Shown here: positions 43,801 through 52,372 of the stretch, one piece after another
Numbering within the stretch: position 1 is the stretch's first letter
Layout of the letters: each line of letters starts with the position of its first letter
Assembly: GCA_937982565.1 (NCBI GenBank)
Contig: CALJLN010000045.1
Coordinates: forward strand, 66,552-130,551
Reading direction: 5' to 3'
Length of the DNA stretch: 64,000 nt
DNA from: UBA2421 sp002343075
GTDB lineage: Bacteria > Planctomycetota > Phycisphaerae > Tepidisphaerales > Tepidisphaeraceae
Notes under the pieces: generated by a model
Seen by the model: the letters and a program-made list of their open reading frames with translations, nothing else
The model's database searches: none
What the model was told of the DNA's origin: nothing
Made by a program: the position numbers and the translations under genes

Positions 43801-44046
43801 TCCTTCGCCAACCTTAGAACCGAGTATGGAACGATCAGCGCAACCGCGAAGAACGCTGCGGCCGGGAAGCTGGTGGTGACCGTGAAAGGCTCGTCCAACC
43901 CGCCGGGAGGAATCGAGCTGCGCTCGCCACTATCGGGGACCATTCTCTCGGCGGCGGTCAATGGCGAGCCGGCTGTCGTGGCGGACAACGGGGTTTTGAT
44001 TACCCGGTTGCCGGCGGAGGTGGTGCTCGAATACGGACGCAAGTGA
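40822..44046 (+). CDS. Secreted discoidin-domain six-hairpin glycosidase
   Basis: A protein of 1074 residues, started after an AAGGAG six bases upstream (the frame is open to 40798). A signal peptide (MMKPLTISVFSTMIGCLMSC) is followed by a CBM-like sandwich (about 40-200), an F5/8 type C (discoidin) module (about 205-320; FTVDVSSDGQNW, LPDLQTRYLRLAFAG) and a large (alpha/alpha)6 catalytic domain (about 330-1070; GSRTYDRSWMRDGSMTSAAM, MHSFWDTFFILRGL). The RSWMRDGS box is typical of six-hairpin glycosidases such as GH15/GH65/GH94 relatives. Substrate unknown; with its neighbours it probably works on an extracellular polysaccharide. It starts 70 bp after the glycoamylase-like gene. Confidence 0.8.
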   Translation: MMKPLTISVFSTMIGCLMSCFSSVVIARPTSLLGDDRTWQPIASDGVEVKVSREQGSDGQPALRIDYDFTAGAGYCGATLDLPLILPENYDLTFHVRGTGPANNLELKLADPSLLNVWWINRRAFEWPTESTRLANQKRHFHFAWGPSGGEALTQLGRIEVIIAAAEGGSGTVWVEGFNLAPLPPEQPYTGTPRVFASSGALSNEELQNLLEDGVTWTAAGDDPSPSLSIDFGQPRDLGGLVIHKAAEHAPSDFTVDVSSDGQNWTTIRKVVGANALPSELMLPDLQTRYLRLAFAGATAPATVSKIGILETAVGASPNAFWKHRATRARKGVFPRNLLEEQSYWTVMGQPGDAREALMNEEGQIEVAARGVSLEPFVLRGDQLLTWADASHEQSLRDGWIPIPTVVRTYNGLELRVTAFAAGAAGASNLHAAYVLQNTSPDVVEGRMIVAVRPLQVLPPWQDLNITGGWTAIRSIRVEDGSIVVNDDKDAKRIVPGAGYELTLSPYDAGDPIEQLKSGSAPLVASGEKSIIDPQKSATALIHWAYELQPGESKTFLAAVPFHGTEVPAELPADAAAFAELQNTVAADWSKQVNRATFKLPPAAKQFHDTIRATQAYILINHDGNGFQPGSRTYDRSWMRDGSMTSAAMLELGHEQLVKDFVNWIAPYQFPSGKVPCVVDRRGPDPVPEHDSHGQLIWLIANTYRYTHDEAIVRNHFPRVRKAVEYIESLRAERMTEEFGLSGPPRQEPGKPAVPAAAFRGLVPESISHEGYSAKPMHSFWDTFFILRGLNDAAYLAEVAGEPALSAKWKSLTEEFRESLRASIHATHAAHGIDYLPGCVELGDFDSTSSTILLWPVDEAESFPRAWLDATFDRAWKEFLKRRESMPATWTAYTPYEIRHVGTYLRLGHKDRAWAAMDYFFAHQRPVGWRHWAEVVWRDPLAPKMIGDMPHTWVGSDFLNAMRAMFVYEDQHQQKLILLAGLPDAWLTDPAGVSFANLRTEYGTISATAKNAAAGKLVVTVKGSSNPPGGIELRSPLSGTILSAAVNGEPAVVADNGVLITRLPAEVVLEYGRK

Positions 44047-44149
44047 ATCTGGCTCGGGGGGTTAGATCGATGGGCCGGTCCGACGACGCCTGAAATGTTC
44101 AACCACACGAATTGTCGTTACGATGCTGGCCGGAGCATTCGCCGACGCG

Positions 44150-44926
44150 ATGATTACTTTTACCTGTACGGCCTGCAAAACGCTGTTGAACGTCGATGAC
44201 TCGCTCGGCGGGAAGCGGGCGCGCTGTCCCACCTGCATGTCGGCGCAGCTGGTGCCGGTGCCGCAGCGGCAGACGGCGGGGGGGACGGTTCAACTCAGCG
44301 ATATTCCCGCCGCCCGCCCACCGCCGCCGACTGGCTTTCAGCGGCCGGCAGCGGGCAGGCGGTACGGTTTCAACTGCGGGTATTGCTCCTCGCGGCTGGA
44401 AGCGAACGAAGGACAAGCCGGCAGCGATGGCCAATGCCCGACATGCGGCAGCAATATCACAATTCCCATCCTCGATCGCTATGGCAGGCTCATCGACCCG
44501 AAGAGCGGCCAGATCATCAAGCCCGATCCGCACCCTGTTCATGCATACGCAGCAGCGGGGCAGCGCGCGCCGAAGATTATTCGGGTGAGCGATGGCAGCC
44601 AGCATATCCAATGCCCGAAGTGCGCCGCCTATTCATCGGTGCAGCACAACAACTGCCGGCAATGTGGTATGCCGTTTACAATGGAAGGCACCACCGTTGA
44701 GGCCGCAGGCGCGAGTAACGGGTTTTGCGTGGCAAGCCTCGTGCTTGGAATCATCGGTATTCCAGCATTCTGTATCGGGATTCTCTCCGGGCTGGCAATC
44801 ATCTTCGGCATCATTGGCTACGGACAGGTGAGCAGCGCTGGCGACCAGGGCGGTAAGGGAATGGCCATCGCAGGAATCATCTGCGGTGGGGTGGGTGCGT
44901 TGCTTTGCGTCCTTCAATGGTTGTGA
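44150..44926 (+). CDS. Zinc-ribbon membrane protein with DUF4190-like tail
   Basis: A protein of 258 residues. Three CxxC ribbons occur: TCTACKTLL...CPTC (about 5-29), CGYCSSRLEA...CPTC (70-97) and CPKCAAYSS...CRQC (150-170), each able to bind zinc. A C-terminal pair of TM helices (ASLVLGIIGIPAFCIGIL, AIAGIICGGVGALLCVLQWL) with the 'GQVSSAGDQGGKGMAIAG' loop matches the DUF4190 pattern. The protein should sit in the inner membrane with the ribbons in the cytoplasm. Its function is unknown; such proteins are frequent in planctomycetes. A start at 44123 is possible. Confidence 0.72.
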   Translation: MITFTCTACKTLLNVDDSLGGKRARCPTCMSAQLVPVPQRQTAGGTVQLSDIPAARPPPPTGFQRPAAGRRYGFNCGYCSSRLEANEGQAGSDGQCPTCGSNITIPILDRYGRLIDPKSGQIIKPDPHPVHAYAAAGQRAPKIIRVSDGSQHIQCPKCAAYSSVQHNNCRQCGMPFTMEGTTVEAAGASNGFCVASLVLGIIGIPAFCIGILSGLAIIFGIIGYGQVSSAGDQGGKGMAIAGIICGGVGALLCVLQWL

Positions 44927-44970
44927 GCAGTCGGGATGCAGGCAGGAGTGCCGCAGGCAGACTCGTACGC

Positions 44971-45708
44971 CTACGTTGCGCCGTTCTGCGCCCTTTGCAG
45001 CCACTTTTCCTCGGCTTCGGGCAGCCGAATATAGATCGGCGTGAGCGTCCAAGGGTCGGCAAACTCTCCGCGGGCGGCCATTTCGGAACCAAGTCGCGCC
45101 ACGACTGATGCGCGCGCCCGCCAAGTCGATTCATCGGTAACGATTACATCGGTTAACCCCGTGCTGTCGCCGTTGCTGACAATCGATTCCCTGTGATACG
45201 CGATTCCTTCGCCCAGTAGATGCACCGGTCGCGGCGATGAGGCGATTGCTCGCTGCAGCGTATCCAGGCGGGCGGGGGCAGTTTCCAGCCAGCCTGTCCC
45301 CGGACCGGGCGTGTTGCGGCTGAATGAGGCTGTAAAGATCTGTCCTCGCTTGGCATCGAGCACGATGACCGCGTGGTTCGCGGTTTCGGGCGCATTCTCA
45401 ACCAGCACGCGCACACTCGGCACGGCTACGATCCTACTGCCGCGGGAAAGCGCCATCATCTTCGCAAGCGTGACCGCGATTCGCAGGCCGGTGAACGAGC
45501 CGGGGCCGATCGACAGATAAATGCACTCGACATCCCCCGGCGACCAGCCAGCGGCGCGGGTGTGGCGGTCGATCATTGGCAACACCTGCGCCGCATGCGC
45601 CAGGCCGTGGGGGAATAACTCTTCTACAACCGGTGCATCCGAATCTGGATTAACGATGGCGATCGAACCAACACGGCCCGAGGTTTCGATGGCGATGGCG
45701 CGCGGCAC
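44971..45708 (-). CDS. tsaB: tRNA threonylcarbamoyladenosine biosynthesis protein TsaB
   Basis: A protein of 245 residues from a GTG start. It has the TsaB N-terminus (RAIAIETSGRVGSIAIV) and the signature LSIGPGSFTGLRIAVTLAK. Together with TsaD and others it makes the t6A modification of tRNAs reading ANN codons; TsaB itself is an inactive ASKHA-fold partner of TsaD. The start lies 2 bp after the stop of the FtsB-like gene, which suggests translational coupling. A longer frame to 45813 would run into that gene. Confidence 0.9.
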   Translation of the reverse strand: MPRAIAIETSGRVGSIAIVNPDSDAPVVEELFPHGLAHAAQVLPMIDRHTRAAGWSPGDVECIYLSIGPGSFTGLRIAVTLAKMMALSRGSRIVAVPSVRVLVENAPETANHAVIVLDAKRGQIFTASFSRNTPGPGTGWLETAPARLDTLQRAIASSPRPVHLLGEGIAYHRESIVSNGDSTGLTDVIVTDESTWRARASVVARLGSEMAARGEFADPWTLTPIYIRLPEAEEKWLQRAQNGAT

Positions 45709-45710
45709 GG

Positions 45711-46340
45711 CTAAGTCCTGCTCGGTTTCATCGGCGTGTGCGACTTCTGTGAGCCGAGGATGACGCCGAGCACTACCGTCAGCATCCCCGCCCCGAATAG
45801 ATACAGCCCCCACTTGGGATGATGAAACAACTGGCTGAGCTTCCCGCCGATGGGTCGATACTCCGGCATGGGCGGCGGTGGGGGGAGGGTGACTAGCTCA
45901 AAGGGGCTGATGTCAGGAGTTGACGGGCGGCCGGGCAGTTCGAGCACGCTGGTGCCCTCGCGCACCATGTTCAACTGCCGCTGCGCCAATCGCTCGGACA
46001 GGCCGGGGTCGCTGGCGAGCCGAGACAGAAATGCGTCGTTGAGGCTGATCTGCCGATCGATATGGGCAAGCTCGGCGGCCAGTTTTTCACGCTCCCAGAC
46101 CAGGCGCCGGTTCCCATCGGCCGCGGGGATCACCCGTGCCATCGCAATGATGCCGATACCCAGGCAAATCAGCGGAATCGTCCAGGCGCTGCCGTTGGGC
46201 GCGGGTTTGCCATCCGGCTCGGGCGCATCGAGCACCGACTCGGAAACAGCGGTGCCGGCACCCGGCTCGGGAATCGGACGGGTGAGGTCTTCCGGCCGCA
46301 GTTGCAGCGCGTCTTCAAATGGCGTGGTGGTGTGCGGCAT
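45711..46340 (-). CDS. FtsB/DivIC-like septum formation initiator with extra C-terminal TM
   Basis: A protein of 209 residues. A Pro-rich cytoplasmic N-terminus (1-50) is followed by TM1 (WTIPLICLGIGIIAMARVIP), a short coiled coil (LVWEREKLAAELAHIDRQI) and the DivIC-type block NDAFLSRLASDPGLSERLAQ with RQLNMVREGTSVLEL, which parallels 'N..L..EI..L..D..YIE..AR..L.MV..GE'. Unlike FtsB it has a second hydrophobic segment near the end (WGLYLFGAGMLTVVLGVILG). It lies 124 bp after eno, as ftsB/divIC genes often do. Most planctomycetes lack a normal FtsZ divisome, so its role is uncertain; the assignment is mine from the pattern. Confidence 0.6.
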   Translation of the reverse strand: MPHTTTPFEDALQLRPEDLTRPIPEPGAGTAVSESVLDAPEPDGKPAPNGSAWTIPLICLGIGIIAMARVIPAADGNRRLVWEREKLAAELAHIDRQISLNDAFLSRLASDPGLSERLAQRQLNMVREGTSVLELPGRPSTPDISPFELVTLPPPPPMPEYRPIGGKLSQLFHHPKWGLYLFGAGMLTVVLGVILGSQKSHTPMKPSRT

Positions 46341-46464
46341 TTCAATCTACAACGTCATTCAGATGCAGTGCAAGGGCCACAATGGGCGCCACGATGCCGG
46401 CGTGCCAGCTGTCAGGCTGGCGACCTTTACACAACTCCCAAATCTTCAATCGTCGCACGGATTC

Positions 46465-47754
<1,290 letters not shown>

Positions 47755-47796
47755 ATCAAACCTGCCTTTAACAGTTATCGGACGGCCATACGCTAA

Positions 47797-47838
47797 CTCT
47801 TGAAGCGTACCTCTTGAAGTGTACCCCTCGAAGTGTAC
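47797..47838 (-). repeat. Three 14-bp direct repeats upstream of eno
   Basis: CTCTTGAAGCGTAC, CTCTTGAAGTGTAC and CCCTCGAAGTGTAC follow each other without gaps (47797, 47811, 47825). They lie between eno and the sigma fusion gene in the 109-bp space that holds the eno promoter. The size and count suggest operator iterons or slippage copies. Confidence 0.85.
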
Positions 47839-47863
47839 CGGGCTTGGTGGGAATTCAAAGCGT

Positions 47864-50800
47864 TTAGACGATTCGACGACGGCGGTGGGCGAGCAATCCA
47901 GTTGCCGCGATGACTAGCGCGCCAGCCGATGGCTCGGGAACGCCCGTAGCGCGAGTTGTCACGCCGCCGACTATCCCGCCGATCGTCTGTCCGTCGCCCG
48001 CAAGCAGATCGACCGTGGGACTCGCGCCGAGCAGGTTTACGCTCTCAATAAACGCAGCCGACCGCGCGCTGGCCATGGAGTTTGCCGTGCCCGATGCCGA
48101 GAACGACTGGCCATCGACCGCCATCCCCGCAGCACCCAATGCCGAAAGGGAGACGCCGAAGTATTCAAACTGAGACGAAAGTTCCCCGCCGATGAGATTC
48201 TGATCGATATCGAGAATCGTGTCGGCGAGGCTCATTTGCTGCCACGACCCATCATACGCCCACAGTGACAGCGCAGCCTCAGGCAGGCCGAGGTGTTCTA
48301 CCATCTGTTCATCATAGCGGACGAGCAGGCGAGTTGAATCGGATTCCAGGCCCGTGCGGTCAAACTTCCACAGGCCAACAAACACGGCGTCTGCGGGCGC
48401 GCCGAGCGCGGTTGTAGCCGAGGGATCGTCGGGCGACAGAAGGGTGAGGCTTGCGGTACCTGCAGCCTTTACGCCGCTGAAGCCGAGCCGGACGCTGTTC
48501 ACTAAGTCGGGCACGCGATCATTGGCGCTTTCACCCCAGTTAAAATCGCCATCGGAGGGCACATGAATCGCCGGGAGCCGAAGCTGGCCGTTGCGCCGGG
48601 CATACAGGCCGTGTGCGCCATCGGCTTCATTTTCGATGGTGTTGGTCACGCTCGCCACGCTGGACAGATCGAGCACGCGCGAACGGCCATATCCGTCGGC
48701 GATCAATCGACCATTGTTGATCAGTGGGCCGCGGAGGTCGATATCGCCCCAGCCGATCACTTCGCCCTGAGCACTTGGCACGGCGCGGATCACCAGCGGC
48801 GTACGCGATTGGGGTGAGCCTTCGCTAAAATTGGCGCTTTCGCGGGCGTTGCCAAGTTGAAACACCCCATCGCCATTTAGCCCGACCACGATCGCGCTCT
48901 TGGTCACGTCGGCAGCGGCGACGGTGAATGCGCCGGCTGTGGAGTTATTGTATTGAAGCTGGCCCGATCGCGCGCCGGTCAGCGCACCACTTGCGTTGGT
49001 TGCTGGCGCGTCGTTAGATGCGAATGCGTCGAGGCCAGCATCAACCACGCGATCAAAAATCACCTTGCCTTCAATAGCCAGCAGGCGAGAGTTGGAATTG
49101 TCGGAAGTGCCGATGACGATTTTGTTGGTAACCGTTTCGCCGCCGGCTAGGGTGTAGTGACCATCGCCGCCGAGACCGACGAAGACCTTGTCGGCCTCGA
49201 GCCTGCCTCCGGTGTGGCGAACTGTCCCCCGGCTGCCGGGGTTGACCGCGACACGCACGCCGCCGGTGTCGCCCGAGCCGATGATTCTCGCCTCGCCACC
49301 CGACTGAGCATACTCGCCGATGCCGGATACGCCGATGTTAAGTTCGCGCGCCGTGAGTCTGCCGGATTGCAGGCGATACAGGCCCTGGCTGGGTTGATCC
49401 AGTGCAAGCGAAACCGTGTCGGCGGTGTTCAGGCCGCCTTCCTGCGTGAAGGTCGCTGTGCCACTGACGCCGACGAGCTGCTTCTGAGCAAAAAGCTCGC
49501 CTCCGGCAAGATCGTAACTGCCGCGCGAGCCTTCGGCGGCGGCGAGGGTGAGGCGCTGCGCCTCCACCCGGCCACCGGTCTGAACAAACTCGGCGTCGCC
49601 CGCATCGGCGATGGCGAGATGGCGGGTGCGTAGTTCGCCGGAACTGACGCGGAATGTGCGAATTGCCTGGTTTTGGCTGTCGAGCAGGATGGCGCTGCGA
49701 TCAAGCCGCCCGCCGTCCAGAGTGAAACTGCCCCTTGCGGCGTTAAACCGCGCATCAAGTGCCTGCGTACTCGATAGCGCCGGTCCGGCGGTGGCGAACG
49801 ACTGCGGCGGCAAAGCTGCGTGCGCCGGCTTGCCGACGTTGTTGGCAACCGCATGGGTAGACCACGCAACCGGTGCGGCAAACGAAACGGACAAGGGCCG
49901 CGCGACGGCGGGGGCGAAATCGGTTGAGGGATAGAGTGCGAAAACCGGCGCGGCCTGCTGCAACAGCCGGGTCGATCGCCCGCCAAGCTCGCCGGCCGAT
50001 GCGAAAATCTGTTCCGGGCCTTCCGGCAAGTTTGCGTGGGCGGCGTCAATTCCCAGCCGGTCGGCCGCGCGAACGCTGGCGAGCGATTGGGCCGGGGGCT
50101 TTGCGCGGAGAATCTGGTCGAGCTTGTTGACCGACGAATCACCAACGCGAATCGGCGAGCGCAGCCGCTCGATGAACGGCGAGAGCCAGCGCTTGGCATC
50201 GAGGAAGTTGCGAAACTCAAACCCGCCGTGACTGATCGTGCGCACCAACTGCCCCGCGCCCGCCACCGCAGCAGCACCGATGGCGACGGCGGCGGTGACG
50301 GCTTTAATCTTTGCCAGGATCGACGCGCGATGTGCGGCGTTCATTGCGCCAATCACATTGGTGGCCACATCGGCAGCCACCAGCGCGTGGCCGAACGAAT
50401 AAGCCGCAGCCGCCGAGGTTGCTTTGCCGGCCAGGGTGTGCTGAATATACATCGGCACCAGCGCCCCCAACGCCGCTGTGAGCATGGTTCCACCGACGAC
50501 GACGCCCTTTTTCTGCAGGTTATCCCCGAGCATTTTGCGCGCCCGGTGAAGTCGCACGCCAAGTGTGTTGGCCTTGATGCCAAGTTCCTTGCTCATTTCC
50601 TCGGGTTTCAACCCGCCGAAATAATGCAGGATCAGCGGCATGCGATATTTTGCAGGCAGCCGGTCGATTTCATCGCGCAGGATTCCGCGAAGCTCGTCCA
50701 TGCCGAGGTCGCGAGGGCCGTTGTTGGCTTCCCATCGGCTCACATTCAGATCATGGTGCTTCACTTCGCGTGCCGCGCGGCGTTTCTTGCTGCGCTTCAT

Positions 50801-51160
50801 GTCAAGCGACAACCGCTGGGCGACGCGTTGAAGCCACGGGCCAAGATATTGAATCTTTTGAGCGGTTTTAGACCGGACCGCGAGAGTGAGAAAGACGGCC
50901 TGTGTGGCGTCTTCGGCTTCGTGGGAATCTCGCGAGACTTGGTAGCACACGTTAAAAACCATTCCCGCGTAGCGGCGGACGATTTCTTCAAACGGGGCCT
51001 GATCGCCAGTGGCCTCAAAAAGTTCAAGAAGCTCATTGACGCTCTTGGTCGAAAGCACCGACTCCAGTGCAGCCGGCGCGAACCCCAGCCTTGACGCTTT
51101 GCCATTGGCAAAGCCGTTGCCACTCCGTTGAGACCCGCTCCCATTCAAACGCAAATCCAA
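47864..51160 (-). CDS. ECF sigma factor fused to a beta-solenoid and PEP-CTERM tail
   Basis: One open frame of 1098 codons. Residues about 39-126 are sigma region 2 (FEEIVRRYAGMVFNVCYQVS, EDATQAVFLTLA, LGPWLQRVAQRLSLDMKR), 163-215 region 4 (DRLPAKYRMPLILHYFGGL, MSKELGIKANTLGVRLHRAR). Then come a hydrophobic stretch (219-240), a TM helix preceded by Lys residues (ILAKIKAVTAAVAIGAAAVA, about 281-300), and an Ala/Pro-rich linker. Residues about 472-710 hold nine or so turns of about 23 residues ending in GG-R/E (GSYDLAGGELFAQKQLVGVS, GLYRLQSGRLTARELNIGVS, GHYTLAGGE), a beta-solenoid. The end is VPEPSAGALVIAATGLLAHR with RRRIV, a PEP-CTERM signal. GGGGAG lies directly before the TTG at 51160, so a TTG at 51154 is better spaced; GTG at 51058 is also possible. 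Sigma factors with long membrane extensions are known in planctomycetes; the exosortase-type tail is the odd part. Confidence 0.85.
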   Translation of the reverse strand: MDLRLNGSGSQRSGNGFANGKASRLGFAPAALESVLSTKSVNELLELFEATGDQAPFEEIVRRYAGMVFNVCYQVSRDSHEAEDATQAVFLTLAVRSKTAQKIQYLGPWLQRVAQRLSLDMKRSKKRRAAREVKHHDLNVSRWEANNGPRDLGMDELRGILRDEIDRLPAKYRMPLILHYFGGLKPEEMSKELGIKANTLGVRLHRARKMLGDNLQKKGVVVGGTMLTAALGALVPMYIQHTLAGKATSAAAAYSFGHALVAADVATNVIGAMNAAHRASILAKIKAVTAAVAIGAAAVAGAGQLVRTISHGGFEFRNFLDAKRWLSPFIERLRSPIRVGDSSVNKLDQILRAKPPAQSLASVRAADRLGIDAAHANLPEGPEQIFASAGELGGRSTRLLQQAAPVFALYPSTDFAPAVARPLSVSFAAPVAWSTHAVANNVGKPAHAALPPQSFATAGPALSSTQALDARFNAARGSFTLDGGRLDRSAILLDSQNQAIRTFRVSSGELRTRHLAIADAGDAEFVQTGGRVEAQRLTLAAAEGSRGSYDLAGGELFAQKQLVGVSGTATFTQEGGLNTADTVSLALDQPSQGLYRLQSGRLTARELNIGVSGIGEYAQSGGEARIIGSGDTGGVRVAVNPGSRGTVRHTGGRLEADKVFVGLGGDGHYTLAGGETVTNKIVIGTSDNSNSRLLAIEGKVIFDRVVDAGLDAFASNDAPATNASGALTGARSGQLQYNNSTAGAFTVAAADVTKSAIVVGLNGDGVFQLGNARESANFSEGSPQSRTPLVIRAVPSAQGEVIGWGDIDLRGPLINNGRLIADGYGRSRVLDLSSVASVTNTIENEADGAHGLYARRNGQLRLPAIHVPSDGDFNWGESANDRVPDLVNSVRLGFSGVKAAGTASLTLLSPDDPSATTALGAPADAVFVGLWKFDRTGLESDSTRLLVRYDEQMVEHLGLPEAALSLWAYDGSWQQMSLADTILDIDQNLIGGELSSQFEYFGVSLSALGAAGMAVDGQSFSASGTANSMASARSAAFIESVNLLGASPTVDLLAGDGQTIGGIVGGVTTRATGVPEPSAGALVIAATGLLAHRRRRIV

Positions 51161-51354
51161 CTCCCCGGTCGTTGTAAAGACGCCATGTGCTCCTGCGGCA
51201 TTACAGCGACGGTTAGAAATCCCGGATCACTAAAATTCTGCTGTCAAACTCCAGCTATTCTCGCCAATTTATTTCGCGCTTCCAATAGACCAAGCCTGGC
51301 GAATGCAGATTCGCAGTCTCCAAACGCGCGGATTACAGGATTGTACACGGCGGC

Positions 51355-51367
51355 AACCCCTGGGGTT
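51355..51367. promoter_or_regulatory. 13-bp palindrome in the sigma fusion / sdhB intergenic region
   Basis: AACCCC (51355-51360), a central T and GGGGTT (51362-51367) form a perfect palindrome. It is about 190 bp upstream of the sigma fusion start and could be an operator. Confidence 0.4.
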
Positions 51368-51546
51368 CAGAACAACGTCGCAAATTCGGCAAAATCAGGA
51401 AGAAATTCTCGAAATGTGAAGATAGGCAATTCGGCGAACTGCAGGCCCCGGCGGTGTCGGCGGACCTGACCCGAATTGCGGGACCGCAACGTGCGATCGC
51501 CGCGCCCAAACTGCTTTCAGAACCCCTGAACGTTTGAAGCGGCCCG

Positions 51547-51561
51547 TGTTACGACGTAACA
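51547..51561. promoter_or_regulatory. 15-bp palindrome just upstream of sdhB
   Basis: TGTTACG (51547-51553), a central A and CGTAACA (51555-51561) form a perfect palindrome ending 16 bases before the sdhB start codon. A repressor bound here would block initiation or elongation. Confidence 0.5.
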
Positions 51562-51577
51562 TCGACCGGACAAGATT

Positions 51578-52351
51578 ATGATTGCTGCAAACACCCCAGA
51601 ACGCACGGTAACGATCCGCATTCAGCGCCAGGACGGGCCTGACAAACCCAGCCGATGGGAGGAGTTCGCCGTCCCGCATCGGGCGAACATGAACATCATC
51701 TCGTGCCTGCAATACATCGCCGCCAACCCCATTACCACCGAAGGCAAGGAAACGACCCCGCCGGTCTGGGATAGCGGGTGCTTGGAAGAGGTGTGCGGGG
51801 CCTGCACGATGGTTATCAACGGCAAGGTGCGACAGAGTTGTTCGGCGCTGGTGGATAAAGTCAGCCCGAACGGAGCTCCCATCGAACTGACGCCGATGAC
51901 CAAGTTTCCGCTCATTCGCGACCTATGGGTCGATCGCAGCCGCTTTTTTAACGACCTGAAGAAGGCCAAAGCGTGGGTTCCGATCGACGGTACCTACGAT
52001 CTTGGGCCCGGCCCGGCGATCAGCCAGGCTACGCAAGAACAGATGTACCCGCTAACTCGTTGCATGACGTGTGGGTGCTGCCTCGAAGCCTGCCCTCAAT
52101 ACTCTCTCACCAACAACTTCGCCGGTGCCGCGGTCATTAGCCAGGTGCGGTTGTTTAATGAGCACCCGATCGGCAAGGCCCTGAAAGACGAACGGCTCAA
52201 GGTGATGATGGGCCCCGGCGGGGTGAGTGAATGCGGGAAGGCCGGCAACTGCGTGGAAGTCTGCCCGAAAGATATTCCGCTGCTTGAAAGCATCGCCGTT
52301 GTTCAAAGACAGGCGACTGTTCATGCGGTCAAGAGCTTTTTCGTCAAATGA
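51578..52351 (+). CDS. sdhB: Succinate dehydrogenase/fumarate reductase iron-sulfur subunit
   Basis: A protein of 257 residues, the family size. The [2Fe-2S] ligands are CLEEVCGAC and QSC (about residues 68-89); the [4Fe-4S]/[3Fe-4S] ligands are CMTCGCCLEACP (about 163-174) and CGKAGNCVEVCPKDI (about 212-226). SdhB carries electrons from the flavoprotein SdhA to the quinone site of the membrane subunits. Neither sdhA nor sdhC lies next to it: upstream is 417 bp of non-coding DNA and downstream a convergent lipoprotein gene. It must therefore be expressed on its own. Confidence 0.93.
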   Translation: MIAANTPERTVTIRIQRQDGPDKPSRWEEFAVPHRANMNIISCLQYIAANPITTEGKETTPPVWDSGCLEEVCGACTMVINGKVRQSCSALVDKVSPNGAPIELTPMTKFPLIRDLWVDRSRFFNDLKKAKAWVPIDGTYDLGPGPAISQATQEQMYPLTRCMTCGCCLEACPQYSLTNNFAGAAVISQVRLFNEHPIGKALKDERLKVMMGPGGVSECGKAGNCVEVCPKDIPLLESIAVVQRQATVHAVKSFFVK

Positions 52352-52372
52352 GCCTCGGTCAGGCAGTGCCGC

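Larger units (their letters stand above)
51161..51577. other. Divergent intergenic region between the sigma fusion and sdhB
   Basis: No gene is supported. It contains two palindromes, at 51355-51367 (AACCCC-T-GGGGTT) and 51547-51561 (TGTTACG-A-CGTAACA), plus a TTGACA on the minus strand at about 51238-51243 without a good -10 partner. The region should hold the promoters of both genes. Confidence 0.5.

Noticed and set aside
46404..46421. GCCAGC-N6-GCTGGC hairpin after eno as a terminator
   Set aside because: The stem is only 6 bp and no T-tract follows on the minus strand, so read-through into the FtsB-like gene is more likely.
47797..47838. Short direct repeats considered as a CRISPR remnant
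   Set aside because: The units are 14 bp, contiguous and have no spacers; no cas gene is present. The same holds for the 21-bp and 12-bp arrays.
50036..51094. Plus-strand open frame of about 352 codons
   Set aside because: It is antisense to the sigma-factor part of the fusion gene, where regions 2 and 4 are clear.
51161..51577. Hidden sdhA or sdhC upstream of sdhB
   Set aside because: No frame in this 417-bp stretch has flavoprotein or membrane-anchor features; it is too short for sdhA and lacks TM segments for sdhC.
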